This document shows, in pieces, positions 36,145 to 46,047 of a stretch of DNA of 64,000 nt. The stretch covers positions 186,001 through 250,000 of the forward strand of contig NZ_FOXV01000001.1 in the NCBI RefSeq assembly GCF_900115815.1. Direction: 5' to 3'. How positions within the stretch are numbered: the first letter of the stretch is position 1; each line of letters opens with the position of its first letter. The notes beneath the pieces are model-generated. The model ran no database searches. It saw only the letters and a program-made list of their open reading frames with translations, and was not told the DNA's origin. Both the position numbers and the translations under genes were made by a program. Source of the DNA: Roseivivax halotolerans (GTDB taxonomy: Bacteria; Pseudomonadota; Alphaproteobacteria; Rhodobacterales; Rhodobacteraceae).

Positions 36145-36617
36145 GCGACAAAGACCCGATCGACCGGAACGGCCTGACCGAGCGGTTCTGGGAGCGGAAA
36201 GCGCTCAAGGATCTCTCGCCCGCGGAGTGGGAGGCGCTTTGCGACGGCTGCGGCAAGTGCTGCCTCAACAAACTGGAGGACGAGGATACGGGCGAGGTCG
36301 CGCTGACCCGCGTCGCCTGCCGTCTCTTCGATGACGAGACCTGCCGCTGCAGCCAATACGACATCCGGCACTCCTTCGTGCCCGAATGTATCGTCCTGAC
36401 CCCGAAGACCATCGAACAACACGCCTACTGGCTGCCACGCACCTGCGCCTATCGCCTGCTCTGGGAGGGGCGGGATCTCTACGACTGGCATCCGCTTCTG
36501 ACCGGCACGCCCGAGAGCGTGCACGAGGCAGGCGTCTCCGTCCGCGATATGACCGTGCCCGAATTCGAAGTCGATAGCGATGAATGGGAAGACCATATCA
36601 TCGAAGAGCCCAACTGA
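36141..36617 (+). CDS. YcgN/UPF0260-family cysteine-rich protein
   Basis: The 158-residue protein has the strict Cys pattern of this family: CDGCGKCCLNKLED near residue 35, then VACRLFDDETCRCSQYDIR and a later FVPECIVL and RTCAYRLLWEGRDLYDWHPLLTG. The Cys set likely binds a metal or Fe-S cluster; no catalytic role has been fixed to my knowledge. Start overlaps the ribF stop (ATGA), and the stop lies 13 bp before the threonine aldolase ATG, so the three may be one unit. Confidence 0.9.
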   Translation: MSDKDPIDRNGLTERFWERKALKDLSPAEWEALCDGCGKCCLNKLEDEDTGEVALTRVACRLFDDETCRCSQYDIRHSFVPECIVLTPKTIEQHAYWLPRTCAYRLLWEGRDLYDWHPLLTGTPESVHEAGVSVRDMTVPEFEVDSDEWEDHIIEEPN

Positions 36618-36630
36618 AAGCCGCACCCCC

Positions 36631-37665
36631 ATGTTCTTCGCATCCGACAATTCCGGCCCCGTGCCGCCGCAAATCCTCGACGCGCTCGCACGGGCGAACC
36701 AAGGACCGGCCAAGGCCTACGGCAACGACCCGCTCAGTGAAGAGGTTGTCCATCGCCTCCGCACGCTTTTCGAGGCGCCCGACGCCGCCGTCTATCTCGT
36801 GGCAACCGGCACAGCCGCCAACAGTCTTGCTCTGGCAAGCTACGTGAAGCCTTACGACGCGATCTTCTGCACGCCGCCCTCCCATATCGAGGAAGACGAG
36901 TGCAACGCGCCCGAGTTCTATACCGGTGGGGCGAAACTGCGGCTCGTGGGAGACAGCGACCTTCTCGATGCAGACGATCTGCGCGCCGCGATCGACCGGT
37001 CGGGCCGTGCGGTTCACAACGCGCAACGCGGCGCCGTGTCGATCACACAAGCGACGGAAAAAGGTCATGTCTATACTCTGGAAGACATCGCCGCGCTGAG
37101 CGCGGTTGCCCGCGATTACGGCCTGCCGCTGCACCTCGACGGCGCGCGGTTCGCCAATGCCTGCGCCGCACTAGACTGCACGCCGGCAGAGATGACGTGG
37201 AAGGCGGGAGTCGATGTCGCGGTATTCGGTGGCACCAAGAACGGTCTGATGGGCGTAGAGGCCGTGATTTTCTTCGATCCCGAGAAAGCGCGGGAATTCG
37301 AGCTGCGGCGCAAACGGGGTGGGCACTTGTTTTCCAAGCACCGCTATCTCGCCGCGCAGATGCAGGGTTACCTCCAAGACGATCTGTGGCTGGATCTCGC
37401 GCGGGAAGCCAATGCCAAATCCAAGAGGCTCCTCGACGGGCTCACGGGCGTGGCAGAGATCGCCGGCACTCCGCAGGTCAACATGATCTTTGCCAAGCTG
37501 CCGCGAAAGCTCCATGCGAAGGCGTTCGCGGCCGGAGCCTATTACTACTGCATGGACGACGTGGAATCGGGCGACCAGGATCAGCCAGTCATGGCGCGCT
37601 ATGTCTGTGACTGGTCCATCTCGGAGGACCAGATCGACAGATACCTTGAGATCGTCACGGGCTGA
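36631..37665 (+). CDS. Low-specificity L-threonine aldolase family protein
   Basis: The PLP enzyme splits threonine or allo-threonine to glycine and acetaldehyde. The 344-residue protein has FFASDNSGPVPPQIL (residues 2-16), ATGTAANSLALASYV for PLP phosphate, LHLDGARFANA with the PLP ring Asp, and the Schiff-base Lys in VAVFGGTKNGLMG. Some members act as phenylserine aldolase, so the substrate is not certain. The stop lies 7 bp from that of the facing hspQ. Confidence 0.9.
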   Translation: MFFASDNSGPVPPQILDALARANQGPAKAYGNDPLSEEVVHRLRTLFEAPDAAVYLVATGTAANSLALASYVKPYDAIFCTPPSHIEEDECNAPEFYTGGAKLRLVGDSDLLDADDLRAAIDRSGRAVHNAQRGAVSITQATEKGHVYTLEDIAALSAVARDYGLPLHLDGARFANACAALDCTPAEMTWKAGVDVAVFGGTKNGLMGVEAVIFFDPEKAREFELRRKRGGHLFSKHRYLAAQMQGYLQDDLWLDLAREANAKSKRLLDGLTGVAEIAGTPQVNMIFAKLPRKLHAKAFAAGAYYYCMDDVESGDQDQPVMARYVCDWSISEDQIDRYLEIVTG

Positions 37666-37672
37666 GCCCGGT

Positions 37673-37999
37673 TCAGTTCATCTGAAAATGCGGCTCGTAG
37701 GAGCCGTCATGGAACTGGCCGAACAGCTCGGAGATGTCGGGGTGATCCACCGGCTCGCCCGAATAATCCGCCACGAGATTCTGCTCGGATACATAAGCCA
37801 CGTAGAAGCTCTGATCGTTTTCCGCGAGCAGGTGGTAGAACGGCTGGTCCTTTACCGGGCGGCTTTCCTCGGGGATGGACTCGTACCATTCCTCGGTATT
37901 CGCGAACTCCGGATCGACATCGAACACGACTCCGCGGAAGGGATGCTTGCGGTGCCGTACGACCTGACCGAGCTTGTATTTGGCGCGTTGTGTGTTCAT
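37673..37999 (-). CDS. hspQ: Heat shock protein HspQ
   Basis: HspQ (YccV) binds hemimethylated DNA and acts as a Lon-related specificity factor in enterobacteria. The 108-residue protein has the family body KYKLGQVVRHRKHPFRGVVFDVDPEF, DQPFYHLLAENDQSFYVAYVSEQNL and DHPDISELFG. AGAGGA precedes the ATG. The gap on its upstream side (38000-38252, 253 bp) is shared with a divergent transglycosylase gene; it holds a pair GTTTGTCC/GGACAAAC 46 bp apart and nothing else I can name. Confidence 0.93.
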   Translation of the reverse strand: MNTQRAKYKLGQVVRHRKHPFRGVVFDVDPEFANTEEWYESIPEESRPVKDQPFYHLLAENDQSFYVAYVSEQNLVADYSGEPVDHPDISELFGQFHDGSYEPHFQMN

Positions 38000-38252
38000 G
38001 GGCGTGATCCTCTACCCTTGACACCTAGCGCTTTCAACGCCGGTTTGTCCATTTTTCCGCCCCATTCTCGCCGGAAACACTCTGTGCAGGTGAGTCGGAC
38101 AAACGGGACTCGCTTTGAGCGCATGTCGGGCGATAAGCCGCCGTTTACAAGAGGCGCGACGAATTATGGCCCATTCGTGATTTCCTCGCGCGCCGTGTTC
38201 CGCTAGAGTGGACGCCAAGAGCCGATAACGGCCAATTCAGAGCGAGAGGCAA

Positions 38253-38843
38253 ATGAGCAGTTTCCTTCGCGCGCTTGTGATCGTGTTGCTGGCGGCGTCC
38301 TGCGGGGGCGGCGGTCCGAAGACCGCGCCGTCCAATCTGGACGATGCCTGTGAAATCCTGCGCGAGCGCCCACATTACACCCGCGCTTTCCGCGCCACCG
38401 AACGGAAATGGGGCGTCCCCGTCCACGTTCAGATGGCCACGATCTACCAGGAAAGTAAATTCATCGGCGATGCCCGGACGCCTTTCCAGTATCGGCTGGG
38501 CGTGATCCCCGTAGGACGGCAAAGCTCTGCCTTCGGCTACGGCCAGGCGCTCGACGGCACTTGGGAAGAGTACCAGGAGCAGCATGGCGGGTTCCGTACA
38601 CGCCGCGACGACATCAACGATGCGACCGACTTCATGGGGTGGTATATGGCCCAATCGCAGCGTGACCTGGGGCTGTCCATGTGGGATGCCCGGAACCAGT
38701 ACCTTGCTTATCACGAAGGCCGGGCCGGATTTCGCCGAGGCAGCTACAATTCGAAAGCGTGGCTGTTGCGGGTCGCCGATTCCGTCGGCTCCCGCGCGAC
38801 GACCTATCAAGCGCAGCTCGTCGGATGCCGCTACGCGCGCTGA
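38253..38843 (+). CDS. Lytic transglycosylase-like lipoprotein
   Basis: The 196-residue precursor has a lipoprotein signal with lipobox LAASC (Cys18 region) and a transglycosylase SLT-like domain in which the catalytic Glu is in MATIYQESKFIGDAR. SSAFGYGQALDGTWEEYQ and QYLAYHEGRAGFRRGSY are the later family blocks. It should cleave peptidoglycan at the outer membrane's inner face. It converges on lolA across 60 bp with a hairpin between. Confidence 0.88.
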   Translation: MSSFLRALVIVLLAASCGGGGPKTAPSNLDDACEILRERPHYTRAFRATERKWGVPVHVQMATIYQESKFIGDARTPFQYRLGVIPVGRQSSAFGYGQALDGTWEEYQEQHGGFRTRRDDINDATDFMGWYMAQSQRDLGLSMWDARNQYLAYHEGRAGFRRGSYNSKAWLLRVADSVGSRATTYQAQLVGCRYAR

Positions 38844-38856
38844 ACGCATCAAATGG

Positions 38857-38888
38857 CTGCCGGACCGCCCATGAAGGCGCTCCGGCAG
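38857..38888. terminator. Hairpin between convergent genes (transglycosylase and lolA)
   Basis: CTGCCGGA (38857-38864) and TCCGGCAG (38881-38888) pair, with CGCC/GGCG inside after one mismatch and a 6-nt loop. It lies about 15 bp from both stops and may end both transcripts, although no T-run follows. Confidence 0.45.
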
Positions 38889-38903
38889 ACGTCGCGATCT
38901 CGC

Positions 38904-39500
38904 TTAATTGGCCTCCGCAACCGCCCGGTCGATATTGAACAGCGAGTTCGGCAGCTCTTGCTTCTGCAACGCGCCCAGCACGACGGTGGTCGTCTGCCCG
39001 TTCTGATCGGTGACGACCCATTGCTTGAGTTCCACCGGGTTGTCGGTGAACTTCATCTGGATCGTGCCGTATTCGGGTCGCCGGGGATCGCGCGCGGTCA
39101 CGGTGGTCGCGGTGCCATCGAAGGTGTGGCCCACGACCATGCCTTGCTGCGCGAGATTGACGTTCTGCGCCAGGATGATCGACAGCGGTGTCTGGTTCAG
39201 CGGATAAGTCTCGGGCACCCCGCCGACTTTCTTGTCGATGATGACGACCGTGCCCCGCCCCGCCATCACAAGCGCCTGCTCGGGCGGATTGTAGTCGAAG
39301 CGCATCTTGCCGGGCCGGGACAGCGCAAGCTCACCTGTCGAGATCGTGCCGTCGCCGTTGATCTGGGTGAAATCGCTCGCTGCCGTGCGGATCCCGTTGA
39401 GGTAGTTCGAGACCTCGTTCAGCGACAGCTTGTCCGCCGCCGCCTGCCCTGCGGAAAGAAGCCCGATACCAAGGGCCGCGATGAAACCAGTGAAACGCAT
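38904..39500 (-). CDS. lolA: Outer-membrane lipoprotein carrier protein LolA
   Basis: LolA carries lipoproteins through the periplasm to the outer membrane. The 198-residue precursor has a signal peptide ending SAGQAAA-D, then LSLNEVSNYLNGIRTAASDFTQINGDGTISTGELALSRPGKMRFDYNPP, the classical LolA-like opening, and KFTDNPVELKQWVVTDQNGQTTTV, matching the family's second half. An AAGAGGAT site precedes the ATG. LolBCDE are not in the window. Confidence 0.92.
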   Translation of the reverse strand: MRFTGFIAALGIGLLSAGQAAADKLSLNEVSNYLNGIRTAASDFTQINGDGTISTGELALSRPGKMRFDYNPPEQALVMAGRGTVVIIDKKVGGVPETYPLNQTPLSIILAQNVNLAQQGMVVGHTFDGTATTVTARDPRRPEYGTIQMKFTDNPVELKQWVVTDQNGQTTTVVLGALQKQELPNSLFNIDRAVAEAN

Positions 39501-39580
39501 GGCGTGTGATCCTCTTTGCGTCGTGTCGTTCTGAGCTTCGATATGGGCCGAGGCGGCCTGATATGCGATAGCGCGTGATT

Positions 39581-40222
39581 TCATTGTGATAAAAGCAGCA
39601 ATGGCCCGCCAATCAACGCGGGAACCGCCGCGCAAATCGCGAGGAACATGACCGCACCATCGCGGGCGGTGATCGCAAGCCCGAAGATGAAGATTCCGAT
39701 CATCGGGATGATCCCCGCGAAGGGCACAAGCTCGAGCGGCGGAACCGTCGCGCAAAGCGCCAGGATGAAGACCGCCGCGACCTTGCGTGCCGCTTTGCCT
39801 GCCAGCATGCTCATTCTCTGTCCGAACCAGCGATCCATCCGCGCGGCGACAGGCTCGATCCGGTCGAGCGCGGCGCAGAGACGTCTATCGGGCACGTTTT
39901 GGCGGCGGATGATGCGCGGCGTCCAGATATGATCGCTGCCGAACAGCATATGCAGGGCAGCGAAAGTCATGATCGCGGCCGTGAAGGTCGGCACACCCGG
40001 CACGCCTCCGAGCGGCGTCAGGATGAGCGCCGAGAGGATCAGAAAGACCGGCCCGAAGCCGCGCTCGCCGATGGCCTCGACGACATCGCCCACGGTCACG
40101 GTCTTGCGCGTCTCATCTTCTTGCGACACGCGATCGCGAAGATGGTTCACGACATCGCACACCTCCGAGCCACCCGGCGCGGCGAATGCCTTGATCTGTT
40201 CTGTCGCGTCGGCCCCTGACAT
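39581..40222 (-). CDS. ExoD-like exopolysaccharide synthesis membrane protein
   Basis: The 213-residue protein has a cytoplasmic N-terminus and about four membrane segments, among them GPVFLILSALILTPLGGVPGVP, MTFAALHMLF, AAVFILALCATVPPLELVPFAGIIPMIGIFIFGLAI and AVMFLAICAAVPALIGGPLLLL. The GDVVEAIGERGFGP segment and the repeated P-G-V-P are the ExoD signature (named in Sinorhizobium for exopolysaccharide defects; biochemical role unknown). It lies between lolA and ftsK on the same strand. Confidence 0.9.
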   Translation of the reverse strand: MSGADATEQIKAFAAPGGSEVCDVVNHLRDRVSQEDETRKTVTVGDVVEAIGERGFGPVFLILSALILTPLGGVPGVPTFTAAIMTFAALHMLFGSDHIWTPRIIRRQNVPDRRLCAALDRIEPVAARMDRWFGQRMSMLAGKAARKVAAVFILALCATVPPLELVPFAGIIPMIGIFIFGLAITARDGAVMFLAICAAVPALIGGPLLLLSQ

Positions 40223-40281
40223 GCAGGCCCAACGTCACGCTTGCGTGAGGGGTTCCGGTGCGGCGGAGCCACCTAGCCCGA

Positions 40282-43200
40282 TCACTGCTGTTCCGGCACC
40301 AGGATCTCGCGCTTGCCGACATGGTTCGCCGAGGAGACGACGCCCTGATCCTCCATCTGCTCCACGAGCCGCGCGGCCTTGTTGTATCCGATGCCGAGCT
40401 TGCGCTGGATATAGGAGGTCGAACACTTGCGATCCTTGATGACGATGCCCACCGCCTCGTCGTAAAGGGCATCCTCGCCGCCGGTATTCCCGCCGGTATT
40501 GAGGCCGAGAACCGCGTCGATATTGTCCGCCTTGTCGTCTTCGGGCCCTTCGACCACGCCGCCGACATAGGAGGGCGGACCAAAGGCCTTGAGGTGATTC
40601 ACCACCTCCTCGACCTCCTCGTCCGAAACGAACGGGCCATGACAGCGGGTGATCTTCGCACCGCCCGCCATGTAGAGCATGTCGCCCTGCCCCAGAAGCT
40701 GCTCGGCGCCCATCTCGCCCAAGATCGTGCGGCTGTCGATTTTCGACGTCACCTGGAAAGAGATGCGCGTCGGGAAGTTTGCCTTGATCGTGCCGGTGAT
40801 GACATCGACCGAGGGACGCTGCGTCGCCATGATGAGGTGGATGCCCGAGGCCCGTGCCATCTGCGCGAGGCGCTGGATGCAGGCTTCGATCTCCTTGCCC
40901 GCGACCATCATCAGGTCGGCCATCTCGTCGACGATGACGACGATATAGGGCATCTTCTTGGGCTCGAATTCCTCGGTCTCGAAGACCGGCTCGCCAGTCT
41001 CGTCGTCAAAGCCCGTCTGGACTGTCCGGGAGAACATCTCGCCCTTCTTCTGGGCGTCCTCGACCCGGCCGTTATAGCCGTCGATGTTCCGCACGCCCAT
41101 CTTGGACATCTTGCGGTACCGGTCTTCCATCTCACCGACGACCCATTTCAGCGCGACGACCGCTTTCTTGGGGTCGGTCACAACCGGGCTCAGCAGGTGC
41201 GGGATGCCGTCATAAACGCTGAGTTCCAGCATCTTGGGGTCGATCATCACGAGCCGCAGATCCTCGGGCGTGAGCTTGTAGAGAAGCGACAGGATCATCG
41301 TGTTGATCGCTACCGACTTACCCGAACCCGTCGTACCCGCGATCAGCAGGTGCGGCATCTTGGCGAGGTTCGCGACCATCGGATCGCCGCCGATATCCTT
41401 GCCGAGCGCGAGCGGCAGGCGTTGGTTGCCGTCCCCGTAGGAGCGCGAGGAGAGGATCTCGCGGAAGGACACCATCTCGCGGTTGTCGTTCGGCAGTTCG
41501 ATCCCGATCACGCTGCGGCCCGGCACGGTCGAGACTCGCGCGGAGAGCGCCGACATCGACCGCGCGATGTCATCGGCAAGACCGATCACGCGGGAGGCCT
41601 TGAGTCCCGGCGCGGGCTCAAGCTCGTACATTGTCACGACAGGACCGGGACGCACGCTGACGATCTCGCCTTTCACGCCGTAATCGTCGAGCACGGTTTC
41701 CAGCATCCGCGCGTTCTCTTCGAGCGCTTCATCCGAGAGGTGCAGCCGTTCGATCCGTTCGGGGTTCATCAGAAGCGACAGGGGCGGGAGTTCGAAATCT
41801 GTCTGGTTGTCCTCGAAGGACAGGCGCGGCTGCGCCTCTTCCTGCGCGCGACGCGACGGCTGCACGGGTTTGCGCTGCGCCGTCTGAACGACCTTTTTCG
41901 GCTGCGCGGCGGGCATCGCCGGACGTTCGAAGGCAGGCGCGGGCGCTTCGGCATAGGCCGAAAAATCGCTGTCCGCGTCGTCCTCGTCATCCTCGACCGC
42001 GATGAAGCGATCCTCGGGCACCTCATCGGCGCGCGGCGCGGCGCGGCTCGAAATGCGTGCGGGCTCCGCGGCGGGTGCGGGCGCTGCCGGTGCCTCGGGC
42101 GCCGCAGGCGCGCCGGAACGCGCGGTAAGCGGCGGCTCGGCGCGCAAACCGACCGGTGCGGGCGTGTAGATCAGAGGATCGGGGCCTCGGCCACGACCCT
42201 TGGTGAGCGGCATCTCCTCGGCGATGCGTGCTTCGGGCACACGGCGCAGCTTGGCCTTCACCGCGTCCGAGATCTTTGCGCTGACCCGCGCGGTTTCGGG
42301 CATGGCGGCATCCGGCGCGAGATCGGGTTCGATCAGCTCGGGTTCGAGATCTTCGGGCTGGCTGCGCGGCATGAGCCTCGAGAGGAAACCACCGGACTTT
42401 TCGGTTGCAGGCGCGGCATGTGCCGGATGCGCCTGGGCTTGAACGGAGGGCGCGGGACGCCGGGCGGTCAGGCTCGGCTCGGCACGCACGACGCGCTGCC
42501 CGGCTGATGCAGCCGCGGGAGCCGCCGCTGCACGCGGCTCCGCCCAAACCTGTGCATACTCGGCCTCTTCGGCACGCGCGGCACGGCGCGCATCCTGCGC
42601 CGCCTGCATCGCACGCGCACCGCGCACCGCGCCGGCTGCGCCTTTGCCGAATACTTTCAGAAGCGCGGCATAGGCCATGACCACACCGACGAGCGCCAGC
42701 TGCGCTCCGCGCGCCAGCTCATCACGCGTGAAGCCGAGAACGAACGCACCGAACGCAAGGACGCCAAGCCCGAAGACCAGCATGGCAAGCTTGAGCGATG
42801 CCCCCGCGCCCAACGGCAGGAAGGTCAGAACCGATCCCATCGCCATGTCGCCGAAAAGTCCGCCCATTCCGAAACTGTGGCTCCAGCCGTCGCCGGGCAG
42901 CTGGCCTGCCGCGAAGATCGACATGAGGGCAATCCAGATCGGCGCGAAAAGGGCGCGGGAGACCGCGCGCTCCTCGCCGCGATGAAGAACGAGCCGCAGG
43001 CCCCAGACGATCAGCACCGCGGCGATCGCCCAGGCGCCGCGCCCGACGATCATGTAGAGCGGTGCCGCAACGGCGGCCCCGAACCGGCCCATCCAGTTCT
43101 GCACGGGCGCATCCGTCGAAGAGATCCAGGACGGATCGTCCGGCGAGTAGGAGCCGATCATCGCGGCGGCCATCAGCCCCACCAATACCAGGGCAAGGCC

Positions 43201-43284
43201 CACAAGCTCCTTGCTCCGTTTCTCGATCGCCGCCTGCATGTCGCTGTCAAAGAGCGGTTCGCGTCCCCGTGCCGGATATGCCAT
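40282..43284 (-). CDS. ftsK: DNA translocase FtsK
   Basis: FtsK pumps chromosome ends through the division septum and activates XerCD recombination. The 1000-residue protein has about four or five N-terminal membrane helices (residues 30-210), a 270-residue Pro/Ala-rich linker, then the motor: [22 protein letters not shown] (Walker A), [13 protein letters not shown] (Walker B) and the C-terminal gamma winged-helix domain with [42 protein letters not shown] that reads KOPS sites. I chose the ATG at 43284; a longer GTG start at 43320 would run to the aminotransferase stop. Confidence 0.96.
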   Translation of the reverse strand: MAYPARGREPLFDSDMQAAIEKRSKELVGLALVLVGLMAAAMIGSYSPDDPSWISSTDAPVQNWMGRFGAAVAAPLYMIVGRGAWAIAAVLIVWGLRLVLHRGEERAVSRALFAPIWIALMSIFAAGQLPGDGWSHSFGMGGLFGDMAMGSVLTFLPLGAGASLKLAMLVFGLGVLAFGAFVLGFTRDELARGAQLALVGVVMAYAALLKVFGKGAAGAVRGARAMQAAQDARRAARAEEAEYAQVWAEPRAAAAPAAASAGQRVVRAEPSLTARRPAPSVQAQAHPAHAAPATEKSGGFLSRLMPRSQPEDLEPELIEPDLAPDAAMPETARVSAKISDAVKAKLRRVPEARIAEEMPLTKGRGRGPDPLIYTPAPVGLRAEPPLTARSGAPAAPEAPAAPAPAAEPARISSRAAPRADEVPEDRFIAVEDDEDDADSDFSAYAEAPAPAFERPAMPAAQPKKVVQTAQRKPVQPSRRAQEEAQPRLSFEDNQTDFELPPLSLLMNPERIERLHLSDEALEENARMLETVLDDYGVKGEIVSVRPGPVVTMYELEPAPGLKASRVIGLADDIARSMSALSARVSTVPGRSVIGIELPNDNREMVSFREILSSRSYGDGNQRLPLALGKDIGGDPMVANLAKMPHLLIAGTTGSGKSVAINTMILSLLYKLTPEDLRLVMIDPKMLELSVYDGIPHLLSPVVTDPKKAVVALKWVVGEMEDRYRKMSKMGVRNIDGYNGRVEDAQKKGEMFSRTVQTGFDDETGEPVFETEEFEPKKMPYIVVIVDEMADLMMVAGKEIEACIQRLAQMARASGIHLIMATQRPSVDVITGTIKANFPTRISFQVTSKIDSRTILGEMGAEQLLGQGDMLYMAGGAKITRCHGPFVSDEEVEEVVNHLKAFGPPSYVGGVVEGPEDDKADNIDAVLGLNTGGNTGGEDALYDEAVGIVIKDRKCSTSYIQRKLGIGYNKAARLVEQMEDQGVVSSANHVGKREILVPEQQ

Positions 43285-43320
43285 TCCTCGCCTCGTCTTC
43301 GGTCTTTTGTAATTATGCAC

Positions 43321-44499
43321 TCAGTCGTAGAGGCAGGCGCGCAATCTCTCGAGCCCGTCCTGCATCTCGTCTCTCGGGGCGACCATCGCCGCCCGGATAT
43401 ACCCTGTTCCCGGATTGCCCGAAGGCGTCTCTCGGGAGAGATAGGCGCCGGGCAAAACCCGAACGCCCGTGTCGCGCCAAAGCTTCAGCGCCGCCGCTTC
43501 GCCATCCTCGACAGGCAGCCATAGGAAAAACCCGGCCTCGGGTGCCCCGGCGCCGTCGATGCCTTCGAACACGCGATCGGCGATATCGAATTTCTCGACG
43601 TAAAGCCGGCGGCTCTCTTCGACATGCGCTTCATCCGCCCAGACCTTTTCCGCCACGCGCTGAAGCGGCATCGGTAGAGGTGCGCCGGAATAGGCACGAA
43701 GCTGGCGAATGCGCGCGATGCTCTCGGGACCGCCCGCGACGAAGCCGGAGCGCAGGCCCGGCAGGTTCGACCGCTTGGAGAGCGAATGAAACACGACAAC
43801 CCGTTCGGGGCTGACGCCCATGTCGCGCGCCACCTCGAGCGCGCCGATCGGCGGCACGTCGCGGTAGATCTCGGAATAGCACTCGTCCGCGAGAATCTGG
43901 AAATCGTGTTCCTCGGCGAGGCCAATGAGCCGCTCCCAATAAGCGCGATCGGCCACCGCGCCCTGCGGGTTCGCTGGCGAGCAAATGTAGCACAGCGCGG
44001 TGCGCTCCAGCACATCGCGCGGCAGGCCCGCATAATCGGGCAGATGCCCGGTCTCGGCCGTGGCGGGCACGTAGACAGCCTCTGCGTTCACCGAAAGAGC
44101 CGCGACCGCGTAGACCTGGTAGAACGGGTTCGGCGTCAGGATCACAGGCTGCTTGCCACCCTTCGTCTCGGGGCAAAGCGCCATCGCCGCGTTGTAGAGC
44201 CCTTCCCGCGTGCCGTTCAGCGCCATGACGCGGGTTTCAGGATCGAGATCGACGCCATAGCGGCGACCCAGCCAATCGGTGATCGCGCGGCGTAGCTCTT
44301 CGCTGCCTTCGTTCACGGGATAGCGCGAGAACTCGTTCACATGTCGCGCTAGCACCTCGCCCACCCAATCCGGGAAGGCGTGGCGCGGCTCACCGATCGT
44401 CATGTGGACGACCGGCCCGCCGGGCTCATACGCGTCGAGAAGCGCCCGAAGGCGCGGAAACGCATAGGCCGGAAGGTCCGAAAACCGTTCGGGAAACAT
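43321..44499 (-). CDS. Class I/II PLP aminotransferase, DapC-like
   Basis: The 392-residue enzyme has the aminotransferase pattern: MTIGEPRH, NEGSEELRRAITDWLGRRYGV, LTPNPFYQVY, CSPANPQGAV, ADECYSEIY, then the PLP Lys in HSLSKRSNLPGLRSGFVAG and a C-terminal Arg in TGYIRAAMVAP. It resembles N-succinyl-diaminopimelate aminotransferase of lysine/peptidoglycan synthesis, which fits its place beside ftsK, but other amino donors are possible. The stop is 36 bp before the ftsK ATG. The 135-bp gap upstream (44500-44634) holds no clear site. Confidence 0.88.
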   Translation of the reverse strand: MFPERFSDLPAYAFPRLRALLDAYEPGGPVVHMTIGEPRHAFPDWVGEVLARHVNEFSRYPVNEGSEELRRAITDWLGRRYGVDLDPETRVMALNGTREGLYNAAMALCPETKGGKQPVILTPNPFYQVYAVAALSVNAEAVYVPATAETGHLPDYAGLPRDVLERTALCYICSPANPQGAVADRAYWERLIGLAEEHDFQILADECYSEIYRDVPPIGALEVARDMGVSPERVVVFHSLSKRSNLPGLRSGFVAGGPESIARIRQLRAYSGAPLPMPLQRVAEKVWADEAHVEESRRLYVEKFDIADRVFEGIDGAGAPEAGFFLWLPVEDGEAAALKLWRDTGVRVLPGAYLSRETPSGNPGTGYIRAAMVAPRDEMQDGLERLRACLYD

Positions 44500-44634
44500 G
44501 CTCGACTGCCTCGTGAATGCGGGATCGTTCCTGCCCCGCTTTGAGGGGACGATACCCTGTCAGGGGGAGGGTCGTCCAGAAATTCCCAGAACTCTCAAGG
44601 AGCTGTGGCAGGAAATCCGCATTGACAGAAAAGT

Positions 44635-45966
44635 CTATGCAAGGGCGCGTTCTGTCTCTGCCGCAACGCGCAAAAGCCGCGACTCGCCCCAAGGCGCGCC
44701 GTTGAGCAAAAGCCCCGCCGAGGGTGTGCCCGTCGGCAGGCTCACCCCCGCCAGACCCATGAGGTTGCCGACGCGCGTATTCCTGAGGGTGCGAAGGTTC
44801 TCCGACACATAATACTCGCCATCCGTCATCAGCCGCTCCGCCTCGGGCGGCAAGTTCGGCGTCGTGGGGCAGAGCACCGCATCGACGCCGGCGGTAGCCC
44901 GCGCCCATTCCGCGCGCACGGCTTTCATCCGCTCGACCGCCCGCAGAAAGGTCGCCGCCGCAACCTCTTTGCCCGCTGCGAAGCGCGACCGCACCGCGCC
45001 GAACATCAGATCGCCCTTCTCGTCGATGAGCGCGCCCCATTCCGCCCAGGCCTCAGCGGTGTAGAGAACGCCCGCATCGCCCATCGGACCTTCAAGCGCT
45101 GGAAAGTCGAAATCCACGATCTCTGCGCCCGCCGCCCGAAGCTTCGCGAGCACGGTCTCGTAGGCCTCGGCGATTGCCGGTGAGAGATCGTCTTCCACGA
45201 TCGTGCGAAGCCGGGCGAAGCGCCGTCCTGAAAGGCCCCCTGCCCTCCCCGGCACCGGCGGCTGCACGCCGTCCAGCGCCGCGAAGAGCGCCGCCGCATC
45301 GGCGACGTCGCGGCAGAGCGGCCCGACCGTGTCGAACCCTTTCGCCAGCGGCACCACACCTTCGAGGGGCAGCCGCCCCGAGGTCGTCTTGAGCCCCACA
45401 AGGTCATTCCATGCCGAGGGCACGCGGACCGATCCGCCGGTATCCGATCCGATGGCCGCGGCGGCGAGCCCGAACGCGACCGAAGCCGCTGCTCCCGACG
45501 AAGATCCCCCCGGAACGGCAGCTTGATCGTTCACGCAAGGCGGGGTGGCTGTCACCGGGTTCAACCCCAGCCCCGAAAAGGCGAGCTCGGACATATGCGT
45601 CTTGCCAAGGCAGACGAGCCCCATCGCGGCACCGTTCCGCAGCACGCGCGCATCCGCAGAGGGCACTCGTCCCGCCAGCATGGCAGAGCCCGCCTCCGTC
45701 GCGATCCCGGCCGTGTCGAACAGATCCTTCCAGCTCACCGGCACACCGTCGAGACGCGAGCGCCGCCGCCCGATGCGCGCGCGCTCCGCCGCCGCCTTCG
45801 CTTCCGCGCGGGCACGATCCGCGGTCACGCGCGCATAGATCCGGTCACGCAGCGGATGTTCGTCGATCTTCTCCAGAAAGGTCTCCGTCAGCTTGTCCGC
45901 GTCGATCTCACCGCGTCCGATGCCGTCGCCCAACGCAAGGGCGTTCATCTCCGTCCAATCGCTCAT
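44635..45966 (-). CDS. Amidase-signature family hydrolase
   Basis: The 443-residue protein has the Ser-cisSer-Lys triad of the family: Lys in GVPVSWKDLFDTAG (about residue 80), and GGSSSGAAASVAFGLAAAAIGSDTGGSVRVPSAWNDLVGLKTT. It may hydrolyse simple amides or act as an accessory to GatA, but no gatB or gatC is near, so a catabolic amidase is likelier. It lies downstream of the UbiH-type gene start across an 81-bp divergent gap. Confidence 0.88.
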   Translation of the reverse strand: MSDWTEMNALALGDGIGRGEIDADKLTETFLEKIDEHPLRDRIYARVTADRARAEAKAAAERARIGRRRSRLDGVPVSWKDLFDTAGIATEAGSAMLAGRVPSADARVLRNGAAMGLVCLGKTHMSELAFSGLGLNPVTATPPCVNDQAAVPGGSSSGAAASVAFGLAAAAIGSDTGGSVRVPSAWNDLVGLKTTSGRLPLEGVVPLAKGFDTVGPLCRDVADAAALFAALDGVQPPVPGRAGGLSGRRFARLRTIVEDDLSPAIAEAYETVLAKLRAAGAEIVDFDFPALEGPMGDAGVLYTAEAWAEWGALIDEKGDLMFGAVRSRFAAGKEVAAATFLRAVERMKAVRAEWARATAGVDAVLCPTTPNLPPEAERLMTDGEYYVSENLRTLRNTRVGNLMGLAGVSLPTGTPSAGLLLNGAPWGESRLLRVAAETERALA

Positions 45967-46047
45967 GCCGTCCTCCGTTGACCTTTCGAGACGCTAGCGG
46001 CGGGACGCCTCATGGACAATGCCGCGCACGAGAGCATATTTCGCCCC

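Noticed and set aside
38043-38104. Inverted repeat GTTTGTCC/GGACAAAC in the hspQ-transglycosylase gap
   Set aside because: Arms are only 8 bp and 46 bp apart, which is not clearly above chance in a 253-bp gap.
40258-42507. Long + strand frame opposite ftsK
   Set aside because: Shadow of ftsK and its Ala/Pro-rich linker; no protein family features.
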